Origin: Candidatus Competibacteraceae bacterium
GTDB lineage: Bacteria; Pseudomonadota; Gammaproteobacteria; Competibacterales; Competibacteraceae
DNA: 64,000 nt
Direction: 5' to 3'
NCBI GenBank assembly: GCA_016699715.1
Contig: CP065007.1
Span: 3,496,001-3,560,000, forward strand
Shown: piece after piece, positions 1 through 7,525 of the stretch
Position numbering within the stretch: the stretch's first letter is position 1
Layout of the letters: each line of letters begins with the position of its first letter
Position numbers and translations under genes: made by a program
Notes under the pieces: generated by a model
The model's database searches: none
Seen by the model: only the letters and a program-made list of their open reading frames with translations
Told to the model about the DNA's origin: nothing

Positions 1-378
1 CCGCAGCACCGTCCCGTTCAGCGCGGTTTCCAACTCGGCCCAGGTCGCGGCGTCAGCTAACCGATCCAAGATGTTGGCCAACCGATCATCGCTCAGATCC
101 AGCGGGCGTACCGGCTTGCCCAAACACACCGTCAAGGTATCGAGGTGCGCCTCCACCCAAGGCTGGACATGAGACAGGCAGTGATCGCCCTCCGAGACGA
201 TGAAGGTCAGCCACACCGCCACCACGTCGCCCAAACTCAAGTCGCCCTTCCAGTGGCCATGGGTCGGATAGAATCGATCGAGCAGGGCTGGAAGTTGCAT
301 CTGGTAGACTTGGGCCAACACGACCGGGAGGTCGTCGACGCGTTCGACTTTAATCAGGCGGATGATCTCGTCCAGCAT
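1..378 (-). CDS. Transposase, IS1634-type, 5' part only (runs off the left edge)
   Basis: An open frame reads leftward from an ATG at 376-378 to base 1 without a stop, giving 126 residues that begin MLDEIIRLIKVERVDD. It includes the stretch GDVVAVWLTFIVSEGDH, which resembles the N-terminal DUF4277-type domain of IS1634/IS4-like transposases. The DDE catalytic part would lie beyond the window, so it cannot be said whether the gene is intact. It is the first of four different transposase genes in the first 3.9 kb. The family call rests on remembered similarity of the N-terminal domain only. Confidence 0.7.
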   Translation of the reverse strand, partial: MLDEIIRLIKVERVDDLPVVLAQVYQMQLPALLDRFYPTHGHWKGDLSLGDVVAVWLTFIVSEGDHCLSHVQPWVEAHLDTLTVCLGKPVRPLDLSDDRLANILDRLADAATWAELETALNGTVLR

Positions 379-422
379 TCGGGGGACCGGTGATCGTTAT
401 GGCCCGCTGGCGGCGGGTTGCC

Positions 423-442
423 ATGAAAGTACCGACTTTCAT
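423..442. repeat. 20-bp perfect palindrome upstream of the IS1634-type gene
   Basis: The sequence atgaaagt-accg-actttcat forms an 8-bp inverted repeat with a 4-base loop, 45 bp upstream of the transposase start at 378. It could belong to the end of that insertion sequence or be an operator-like site. I could not locate the terminal inverted repeat of the IS1634-type element. The rest of 379-630 shows no gene. Confidence 0.35.
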
Positions 443-630
443 CGTCCGGGGCGACGTTCCCCAACGACATGACCGTTAGGTGAGGAGCCCAAGCGATTTA
501 ATGGGTTAGTTCCGGTCTGCACCGCGCTCCCCGTCATCGGTGAGGGGCTGCGGAACGCCTACCAGATGTCCATATTACCTGACACTTTCAATTCTCAAAA
601 GTCGATCTTCGCTTAAGCGAACCGTGAGTA

Positions 631-2024
631 GGCTCTATGAGATCTCCCGTGGAGGCCACAAGATGTAGTGGTATGGCACCGGGAGCCGAGTTATGGAAAG
701 CTGACCGGGTCTCCCTGCTGATGGACTGCTGACGATGCCGATCACTCTTGCCGTACCCCTGGACTTGCCCGATGTGCGTGTATTGGCCAACCGGATGCTG
801 GAGGACGGTACGGTGTTGATCGAGGTGGAAAGCACCTTGCGGACGACCCAGTGTCGTTGCTGTGGCCGGGAAATCGACCGGTTTCATGGCTTCGACCGAC
901 CGATTCGGTTGCGACACCTGCCGGTGTTCGAGCGCGTGGTGTTTGTTGAGATCCGACCGAAGCGCTACCGCTGTCCCTACTGTGAAGACGGGCCGACGAC
1001 CACCCAACGCTGCGTTTGGTACGACCCCAATCGCCCTCATACCACGGCATTCGAGCAGGACGTCTTGAAGCGGTTGATCCACGGCACGGTGGCCGATGTG
1101 AGTCGGCTGCTCGCTCTGGGGGTCAAGGCAGTGGAAGGCCTCATGGACCATCGCCTGGCGCCGGCGGTGGGCTGGACCGCGTTCGCCGCGTTGGAGACCT
1201 TGGGTATTGACGAGGTGGCGCTGCTCAAGGGCCATGGCCACTACGTGGCGGTGGTCTGGGCGCGGGACGCCGAGGGGCATAACCCTGTGCTGGCGGTGCT
1301 GCCCGACCGGTTGCGGGCGACCGTGCAGGCCTTTCTGGAGACCTTCCCGGACGCTCTGAAAGCCACGGTGCGGCGGGTCTGCATGGATAGGTGGGAAGGC
1401 ACCGCCGGCGCGGTGGCGGCGGCGCTGCCCGACGCCCAAATCGTGGTGGACCGGTTTCATGTCGCCGTCCACGACCGGGAGGCGGTGGACGCGTTGCGTC
1501 AGGCCGAATGTCGCCGGCTCAACGCCGGACGGTCCCCCGAGCGGGCGGTGCCCACCGCCGAGTTGCGGCCCTGGCTCCGCCGGGAATGGCGGTCGCTGAA
1601 TCTTGGCCAGCAGGGAAAAGTAGTCGAGTGGTTCGAGCAAACCCCGGCCCTGGCCAGCGCCTACGTGCTGCGCACCCTGCTGACGGCGATCTTCGAGCAC
1701 AGCCCGGATCGAGCCACCGCCCAGAGCCGACTTCAACGCTGGGTCAAGCAAGTCGCCGCTTCGGGTTTGAGCTGTTTTGATCGGTTCCTCAATACCTTGC
1801 ACCACTGGCAAGATGGGATTCTTAACTATTTTGAGGGCGGACATAACAGTGGTTTCGTCGAAGGCCTCAATAACAAACTGAAGCTGCTCAAGCGCCGGTG
1901 CTTTGGCTTGGATGACCCGACCGAACTGTTCCGCCGGTTGTGGCTGGATATCGAGGGTCCACGCCTTTGGGCATGAACCTCTACCACTACATCTTGTGGC
2001 CTCCACGGGAGATCTCATAGAGCC
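631..2024 (+). mobile_element. ISL3-family insertion sequence, complete
   Basis: Bases 631-673 and 1982-2024 are a perfect 43-bp inverted repeat starting ggctctatgagatctcccg, enclosing a single transposase gene. The element is 1394 bp. The 8 bases before it (cgtgagta) and after it (cttttgta) are not a matching direct repeat, although ISL3 elements normally leave an 8-bp duplication. The flanks may therefore have recombined after insertion. Perfect ends and an intact gene suggest it is recent. Confidence 0.85.
735..1976 (+). CDS. ISL3-family transposase
   Basis: This 413-residue protein has a cysteine-rich N-terminus (CRCCGRE near residue 40 and RCPYC near 80), the usual zinc-finger region of ISL3 transposases, followed by a helix-turn-helix and the DDE_Tnp_ISL3 domain. 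Recognisable stretches are LGIDEVALLKGHGHY, CMDRWEGTAGA, VVDRFHV and, near the end, HNSGFVEGLNNKLKLLKRRCFG, which carries the final catalytic glutamate. It fills the space between the 43-bp ends, and no frameshift is visible. The start at 735 gives the normal length for the family. Confidence 0.9.
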   Translation: MPITLAVPLDLPDVRVLANRMLEDGTVLIEVESTLRTTQCRCCGREIDRFHGFDRPIRLRHLPVFERVVFVEIRPKRYRCPYCEDGPTTTQRCVWYDPNRPHTTAFEQDVLKRLIHGTVADVSRLLALGVKAVEGLMDHRLAPAVGWTAFAALETLGIDEVALLKGHGHYVAVVWARDAEGHNPVLAVLPDRLRATVQAFLETFPDALKATVRRVCMDRWEGTAGAVAAALPDAQIVVDRFHVAVHDREAVDALRQAECRRLNAGRSPERAVPTAELRPWLRREWRSLNLGQQGKVVEWFEQTPALASAYVLRTLLTAIFEHSPDRATAQSRLQRWVKQVAASGLSCFDRFLNTLHHWQDGILNYFEGGHNSGFVEGLNNKLKLLKRRCFGLDDPTELFRRLWLDIEGPRLWA

Positions 2025-2119
2025 CTTTTGTATTATAAATCAAATAGATAAATCTGACAAAGTAGAACTAATATGTTATCCATAACACTGGCTAGAAGAC
2101 TCAGCGGGTAGGCACGATC

Positions 2120-2735
2120 ATGAACGCAAAGTGGTTGTCCGACGCACGAAAAATCCCTGATGAAGTCATGAATTATATACGGCGTATTGCGGTTCGGGCG
2201 GTGGAAGAAAAGCATCAGAGTCCGGAATTGATTGCCGAGATTATCGGCATCAGTCGCAGTAGCATTTACGACTAGTTACGCTGGTATCGTGAGGGTGGAG
2301 CAGCGGCGCTGGACACGCGGTCGGCGCCGGGCGCGTCACCGGCAGCGATTCCCGGTCTTTTTTGCTCATCTAACTGATTTATAAATATATTTTTTATTAA
2401 AACTGATAAATTTTCGAGAAAAAACCATTATTAATCAAAGACTAGGAAAGAGACCGGGAATCGCTGCCGGAAGTGCGTGAGTTTGTACTAGGTAATCGCA
2501 AAAAAATCCGGATGTTTTTTTGCCAACCTACGCGCCAGAACTCAATCCAGATGAACAGGTCTAGAACGAAATCAAGCATCGACAACTCGGTAAGCAACCG
2601 ATCAAAAATAAACCAGACTTAAAGAAACGGCTCCACTCCGCACTGAAATCCTTACGGCAAAAAACCGAAAAGATTCGGTCATTTTTTCAGCTTCCTGATA
2701 CCCAATATGCAGCAATACCAGAGTCAATCTTGTAA
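2120..2735 (+). pseudogene. IS630-family transposase remnant
   Basis: The left part (2120-2338) encodes an IS630 N-terminal HTH region (EVMNYIRRIAVRAVEEKHQS, LIAEIIGISRSSIYD, then RWYREGGAAALDTRS). The right part (2471-2735) encodes the C-terminal end with the motif PTYAPELNPDEQV and ends ...IPESIL at a TAA. The middle, which should carry the first two catalytic aspartates, is missing, and a 132-bp palindrome-ended insert sits at the join. Two premature TAG codons (2273-2275 and 2562-2564) both replace a tryptophan that is conserved in the family. The gene is clearly dead. Confidence 0.85.
2339..2470. repeat. 132-bp element with 20-bp perfect terminal inverted repeats
   Basis: The 20-mer ccggcagcgattcccggtct at 2339-2358 recurs as its exact reverse complement at 2451-2470, around a very AT-rich interior without a gene. 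It sits at the junction of the two halves of the IS630 remnant. It looks like a MITE or a large hairpin. No target duplication is evident (gtca to the left, aagt to the right). Confidence 0.6.
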
Positions 2736-2800
2736 GATGATAATGTCTGGATATTAATTAGCGAGACTATATCAAAGGTATAGTAAAAAATAGAGAAGTC

Positions 2801-3912
2801 CCCAAATAATTATCTTGAATATTTTCAACTTGTTACGATTTAGTTATAAAAAATTATTTTATTTAATCAATAAGTTAGAGTTGATTTTTTTAAATTAGCC
2901 CCCATTTTGTTCAATGAGGATAGAATTATTAGGAGAACCGCCATGCGAAAATTTAAATTGATGACAGTCCGCAATGAAAGACAATTTAGAGCCTGTACTG
3001 GACTCTCTCAGAAAGAATTTGACCTTATTCTACCTGAGTTTGCAAAGTGTTTGCAGTTGGCCCAACAACAGCGTTACCAAAAACACCGCTTGCAACGTCA
3101 AAGAAAGCCGGGTGGCGGTCGGAAAGGTGCATTATCCTCACCCGATTTAAAACTCTTTTTTATCCTGTTTTATCTCAAAAACTATCCGACATTTGATGTG
3201 CTGGGTTGCTTGTTTGACCTGAGTCCAGCCAAAGCCCAAGAAAATTTTGTTAAATTTATGCCTATTTTAAAGCAGGCTGAAAAACGCTTGCATATCTTAC
3301 CGCATCGCCATTTTAAGCCCGCCAATACTGATAAGCAACCTATTGATCATCATCAGAAGATTATTATTGATGCGACAGAAAGGCCTTGTTGCCGCCCCCA
3401 CCATGCGCGTAAACAAAAACATTATTTTAGTGGCAAGAAACGCCACCATACTCTGAAAAACACGGTGATCGGGGACAGCAATAAAGGCATTCCAGTTGTT
3501 GGCCCAACAGTGGCCGGTAGCCGGCATGACTACGCGTTATTGAAAGAGGAATTAGATCCTCAGCAGCCGGGTCTCTCCACCGTGGAAGCTTGGGTTGATT
3601 TGGGTTATCAAGGGATCAAAGATCACTATCCCTCGTTCCATAAAATTTATATTCCTCATAAAAAGCCTCGCCGGTCGAAAGCCAATCAATGCTCTGCATT
3701 AACTCCTCAGCAAAAGAGAGAAAATCGAGCGATCAGTCGCGTTCGTGTCGGAGTGGAACATTTGATTGGCGACCTAAAAATTTTTCAGATTCTTACGAAT
3801 AGATTCCGAAACCATTTCCATAATATGGCCGATCAGGTTATTTTATTGGTTGCCGGCTTGTGTAACCTTAAAAATAACTATGCTGTTCAATAGGTTATGA
3901 AATTTATTTGGG
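2801..3912 (+). mobile_element. Probable IS5-family element, ends approximate
   Basis: A transposase gene is flanked by a short imperfect inverted repeat: cccaaataattat at 2801-2813 and, reading inward from 3912, cccaaataaattt. That would give an element of about 1.1 kb, normal for the ISL2-like IS5 group. The repeat is only about 9-11 matching bases and no target duplication was found, so the borders are tentative. The right end lies about 10 bases before the ATG of the GGDEF/EAL gene. Confidence 0.5.
2943..3893 (+). CDS. IS5-family transposase
   Basis: The 316-residue protein starts MRKFKLMTVRNERQF at an ATG with a good Shine-Dalgarno (aggag, 2931-2935). It has an N-terminal HTH_Tnp_4-like part (FRACTGLSQKEFDLILPEF) and a DDE_Tnp_4-type catalytic domain: IIIDATERP for the first aspartate, VDLGYQGI for the second, and RVRVGVEHLIGDLK for the final glutamate. 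The frame is open throughout, so the gene appears functional. Its base composition is far more AT-rich than that of the housekeeping genes, which fits recent arrival. Confidence 0.85.
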   Translation: MRKFKLMTVRNERQFRACTGLSQKEFDLILPEFAKCLQLAQQQRYQKHRLQRQRKPGGGRKGALSSPDLKLFFILFYLKNYPTFDVLGCLFDLSPAKAQENFVKFMPILKQAEKRLHILPHRHFKPANTDKQPIDHHQKIIIDATERPCCRPHHARKQKHYFSGKKRHHTLKNTVIGDSNKGIPVVGPTVAGSRHDYALLKEELDPQQPGLSTVEAWVDLGYQGIKDHYPSFHKIYIPHKKPRRSKANQCSALTPQQKRENRAISRVRVGVEHLIGDLKIFQILTNRFRNHFHNMADQVILLVAGLCNLKNNYAVQ

Positions 3913-3922
3913 AATAGGTCTA

Positions 3923-6796
3923 ATGATCCCGCCAACACGCCATGGCTTTTTTCTAAGTCTCAAATGGAAAGCCCTACTATTGAGCAGTATAGCCCTTGTC
4001 GTGGTGACTGGCGCATTGGTAACCATTAATTATATCGAATTGCGCAACCAATTTGAACAACGCCGTACGGAATCGCAGAACCAGTATGTCCATCAGGTTC
4101 AGGGATTACTGGAGCAGTCGAGCAAACAATTACGGCAATGGAGCACGATAATCGCTTCCTTGCTCAGAATCCATGCTGATTCTGTCGATCCAGACCGGAA
4201 GCAGATGATAGCTACATTTGAGCATCTGGCGGCGATTCTGGAATTGGATCTAGGGATGGAAAGTATCGCCCTCATCTCTTCGAGCAGTCGTTTTCTGGCA
4301 ATGCATGGCCTGGAACCGGGGTCCAGTACGTGGACGACCCTCGCCCAAGTGAGTAGGCAGGTCGCGACCATGGAGAGTCCAGTTAGCCTGCTTGATTGCT
4401 CCGAGACTTGTCTACAATATGCCGTCGCACCCATCCTGGGTGTCGGTGGCGCGTTGGTACTGGGGTTGTCGCTGGCGGATATCGTGCTCGATTTTCAGCA
4501 AGTCTCCGGTACTGATCTTGGTCTGATCATCGGGCAAACTAGAACAATCCCTAAAAACAGTGATAACAAACGTTGGCTCCGACAATGGAATGTCAAAGTG
4601 GCGGCGCTTAGCAACATGAATACTAACATCAAGATCCTGCGTGCTGTGACCCAAAAACACACACTATCCGACAGTGCTAGACAATCGGTTTATATCAATG
4701 TAAATAATCGAGAATTCGAAGTTCGGCTGTTTCCGTTGCTTGGTTTTGGCGAGTGGACAGATGCATATTTGGTGATTGTTGCCGATATCAGCGATGCGAT
4801 GGCAAAAATCCGAGCCGCGCTCCAGCGTAATATCACTTTGGGAACGATCGGTTTAGTTCTTTCAGAGCTATTACTATTGGCGATACTGTGGACACCCATG
4901 TCTCGATTGCGCCGCGCGGCCGCCAACCTGCCTTGGCTTGCCGACGGTGCCTTTTCCAAGATTCGTGAAGCAATTACGGCAACAAGGCAGACACAGTTCT
5001 TCAGAGATGAGGTGAGCGTTTTAAACGATACGGCGATCGCTCTTTCGCTTCAACTCGAAACGCTGAACGACGAAGCGATGGAGCGAACGCGGGATCTTTC
5101 CAAACGGATGACCGAGATTACACAGCAGCGCAACTTTGTGAACCATATTCTGGAGACAGCTCAGACCATTATCTTGACCCAGGATCGGCTCAATAACGTC
5201 CTGAGGATTAATCCTTATGGTTTGGCGATTACTGGCTATACGCTTGCGGAGTTGCAAGAGCGGCCATTCATTACTTTTCTAGCGTATAATGAGGGCGCTG
5301 ATAGTATCCAGGAAAAGTTAACTGAGCTGGTGTCTGGCATACGGGAACATGTCGAGATGGAGTGCGATCTGTATTGCCGGGATCGCAGCATTCGCAATGT
5401 TATTTGGCATCATTCTCGTCTCAAAAACCAGATTGAGGACGACCCAATAATTTTGTCAGTGGGAATGGATATCACCGCCAGAAAAGATGCTGAATTGCGG
5501 TTAGCTTGGCTGGCGGATCACGATCCGCTGACCGGTCTTTACAACCGGCGCCGCTTCGAGCATGAGCTTAAGGAGGTGATCGCGGCGGCCAAGCGCTATC
5601 AACGCAGTGGGGCATTGCTGTTCCTTGATGTGGATCAATTCAAATATATCAACGATACCAGTGGTCATGGTGCGGGCGACCGTTTACTCCAGCGGCTCGG
5701 CGAACTACTCCTCGGCATCCTGCGCGAAGTTGATGTGATTGGTCGCTTGGGAGGCGATGAATTCGCGGTGATCCTCACACAGTCCACGAGCGAAGAAGCA
5801 GTGCAAGTGACTAGAAAAATTCTTGCCAGCATCAGTGAAATAGAATTTCAAGTCGATGATCAAATACACAAATTATCGGCCAGCATCGGTATCGCGCTAT
5901 TTCCGAGTCACGGCACCAATATCGAAGAATTGCTGGCCCAAGCGGATCTCGCCATGTATCGAGTCAAGGATAGTGGGCGCGGAGGATGGCATCTTCCGTC
6001 GGATGATGATCAGAGCCAGCGACTCATGCGTACTCGTGTGCTCTGGAAGCAACGAGTGGAGTACGCACTCGTCAACGATCGCTTTCTACTGTACGCTCAA
6101 CCGATCCTGGCGGTCCGTGACCGGACGGTCTCTCATTACGAAATACTCTTGAGAATGCAGGGCGACGACGGAGAGATAATACGGCCAAGCCAATTTATCG
6201 AGGTTGCGGAAAAATCAGGGCTGATTCACTCCATTGATCGCATGGTGATATCGAAGGCAATCCATTATCAATTCCTTGCGGAAAGACAGGGATTGCGAGT
6301 TATCTTTACCGTAAATCTATCCGCTCATGCGTTTAACAATCCTGATCTATTAAGCTATCTCAAGCAGCTTTTGCAGGAAACCAGGCTTGCTCCTCAGCGC
6401 ATTATATTCGAAATGACTGAAACGGCTGCAATTGCAGATTTGGTGGCGGCTCGTCGATTTATGGAGGCGATCAATGAGATCGGCTGCCGTTTTGCGCTGG
6501 ACGATTTTGGAACAGGATTTTCTTCATTCCAATATTTAAAGGAACTACCATTTGACTATATCAAGATTGACGGCTCGTTCATTCGAAAGCTTAGCTCGCG
6601 CACGGATGACCAGATCTTGGTTAAAGCCATGGCGGAAATAGCCCATGCCTTCGGTAAAAAGACGGTTGCCGAGTATGTGGAGGATCAGGAAACGCTCGCT
6701 CTGCTCGATAAATATCGAATTGACTATGCCCAAGGGTATCATATTGGGCGACCTGTTCCAGTAACGAGCATACTGGAAGAAAATTTGCTACATTGA
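3923..6796 (+). CDS. Membrane-anchored PAS-GGDEF-EAL cyclic-di-GMP signalling protein
   Basis: The 957-residue protein has a transmembrane helix at about 17-36, a putative periplasmic sensor region to about 300, a second helix (about 302-325), a PAS/PAC module at about 400-520, a GGDEF domain and an EAL domain. The signature GGDEF is intact at 610-614. The inhibitory I-site REVD lies exactly five residues before it, so product inhibition is expected. The phosphodiesterase half has EIL at 740-742 in place of EAL, and keeps NLS, LDDFGTGFSS, YIKIDG and AEYVE, so it is probably active. An in-frame TTG at 3908 would lie inside the IS end, so the ATG at 3923 is preferred; its ribosome site (aggt) is weak. 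The upstream IS5-type element may have replaced the native promoter. Confidence 0.9.
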   Translation: MIPPTRHGFFLSLKWKALLLSSIALVVVTGALVTINYIELRNQFEQRRTESQNQYVHQVQGLLEQSSKQLRQWSTIIASLLRIHADSVDPDRKQMIATFEHLAAILELDLGMESIALISSSSRFLAMHGLEPGSSTWTTLAQVSRQVATMESPVSLLDCSETCLQYAVAPILGVGGALVLGLSLADIVLDFQQVSGTDLGLIIGQTRTIPKNSDNKRWLRQWNVKVAALSNMNTNIKILRAVTQKHTLSDSARQSVYINVNNREFEVRLFPLLGFGEWTDAYLVIVADISDAMAKIRAALQRNITLGTIGLVLSELLLLAILWTPMSRLRRAAANLPWLADGAFSKIREAITATRQTQFFRDEVSVLNDTAIALSLQLETLNDEAMERTRDLSKRMTEITQQRNFVNHILETAQTIILTQDRLNNVLRINPYGLAITGYTLAELQERPFITFLAYNEGADSIQEKLTELVSGIREHVEMECDLYCRDRSIRNVIWHHSRLKNQIEDDPIILSVGMDITARKDAELRLAWLADHDPLTGLYNRRRFEHELKEVIAAAKRYQRSGALLFLDVDQFKYINDTSGHGAGDRLLQRLGELLLGILREVDVIGRLGGDEFAVILTQSTSEEAVQVTRKILASISEIEFQVDDQIHKLSASIGIALFPSHGTNIEELLAQADLAMYRVKDSGRGGWHLPSDDDQSQRLMRTRVLWKQRVEYALVNDRFLLYAQPILAVRDRTVSHYEILLRMQGDDGEIIRPSQFIEVAEKSGLIHSIDRMVISKAIHYQFLAERQGLRVIFTVNLSAHAFNNPDLLSYLKQLLQETRLAPQRIIFEMTETAAIADLVAARRFMEAINEIGCRFALDDFGTGFSSFQYLKELPFDYIKIDGSFIRKLSSRTDDQILVKAMAEIAHAFGKKTVAEYVEDQETLALLDKYRIDYAQGYHIGRPVPVTSILEENLLH

Positions 6797-6798
6797 TA

Positions 6799-6817
6799 CT
6801 CTGTAAATTTTATAGAG
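6799..6817. promoter_or_regulatory. Palindrome CTCT-N-TAAA-N-TTTA-N-AGAG upstream of the EncFtn-like gene
   Basis: The interrupted palindrome lies just after the GGDEF/EAL stop and 46 bp before the EncFtn-like start. It has the size and symmetry of a repressor operator. The intergenic space is only 67 bp, so it could also be part of a weak transcription end. No known regulator site is recognised with confidence. Confidence 0.3.
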
Positions 6818-6863
6818 TGCAGTTGTGCAAATCCGCATTTTTCAAATGACAGGAGGCAATAAA

Positions 6864-7151
6864 ATGGCTCATGAAGGTTATCACGAACCGATTTCGGAAC
6901 TTTCCAATGATACACGGGACATGCATCGCGCGATCATTTCGCTTATGGAAGAACTGGAAGCGGTGGATTGGTACAATCAGAGAGTGGATGCTTGCCGAGA
7001 TGAGGAGTTGAAGGCGATCCTCGCTCATAATCGGGATGAGGAAAAGGAACATGCCGCCATGGTGCTGGAATGGATTCGCAGGAGGGACCCGACCTTCGAC
7101 AAGGAACTCAAGGATTACCTGTTTACGGAGAAAAAAATCGCCCACGGATAG
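6864..7151 (+). CDS. Encapsulin-associated ferritin-like protein (EncFtn family), short form
   Basis: The 95-residue protein closely resembles EncFtn, the annular ferroxidase that oxidises Fe(II) and is normally packed inside encapsulin shells. The signature blocks MEELEAVDWY (28-37) and LAHNRDEEKEHAAM (53-66) are present. By analogy with the Rhodospirillum rubrum protein, the ferroxidase ligands map to Glu30, Glu60 and His63, with Trp36 and Tyr37 nearby. The start at 6864 follows a strong Shine-Dalgarno (aggagg). Two things are unusual: the protein stops right after the second helix region (TEKKIAHG), so the C-terminal encapsulin-targeting tail of cargo EncFtn is absent, and there is no encapsulin gene next to it or anywhere in the window. 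It may act as a free ferroxidase or be a separated cargo gene. Confidence 0.85.
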   Translation: MAHEGYHEPISELSNDTRDMHRAIISLMEELEAVDWYNQRVDACRDEELKAILAHNRDEEKEHAAMVLEWIRRRDPTFDKELKDYLFTEKKIAHG

Positions 7152-7525
7152 CTGTTTGTGGGTTGATGATCATTCTCGGTCGCCCTCTCCAAGCCTGGTG
7201 GGCTTTCCGTCTATTTGCAAGGCCCCCTAACGTTGCGGGTTCGAGCACCTACTGGCCAGGCTCGGAATAAGGATCGGCGGGCTATCCCGCGTCTCGTGTT
7301 CTCCGGCACGTTCGTTGTGGCATGGTAACCGGCGTGCCGGGGGCATTGGGGGATGGTTTTCCAGACGGGGAATGCTATCTTAAGGCCGCTCAGGGGGCCG
7401 GCGGGCGGCTCTGGCACCGCCGCGGTGCCTCGACCCTCGGCCCTCGACCCTCGACATACCCAACCTCGCCACGTTTCCGAAGCCTTATCAGCGACTCACG
7501 CAGACCATCCTTGAGAATCACATCC
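7152..7525. other. 374-bp gap before bioB, with a short tandem repeat
   Basis: I see no credible gene here. A 14-bp unit, ctcgaccctcggcc, is repeated nearly twice at 7429-7456. The frame of bioB is open through much of this gap but shows no biotin-synthase-like sequence before the ATG at 7526. The promoter of the biotin operon should lie here; I could not pick a convincing -35/-10 pair or BirA site. Confidence 0.4.

Noticed and set aside
3908..3922. TTG start for the GGDEF/EAL gene
   Set aside because: It lies inside the probable IS end and has no ribosome site; the ATG at 3923 is more likely.
7322..7525. A longer bioB starting at 7322
   Set aside because: The added residues are low complexity and unlike any BioB; the ATG at 7526 gives the normal length.
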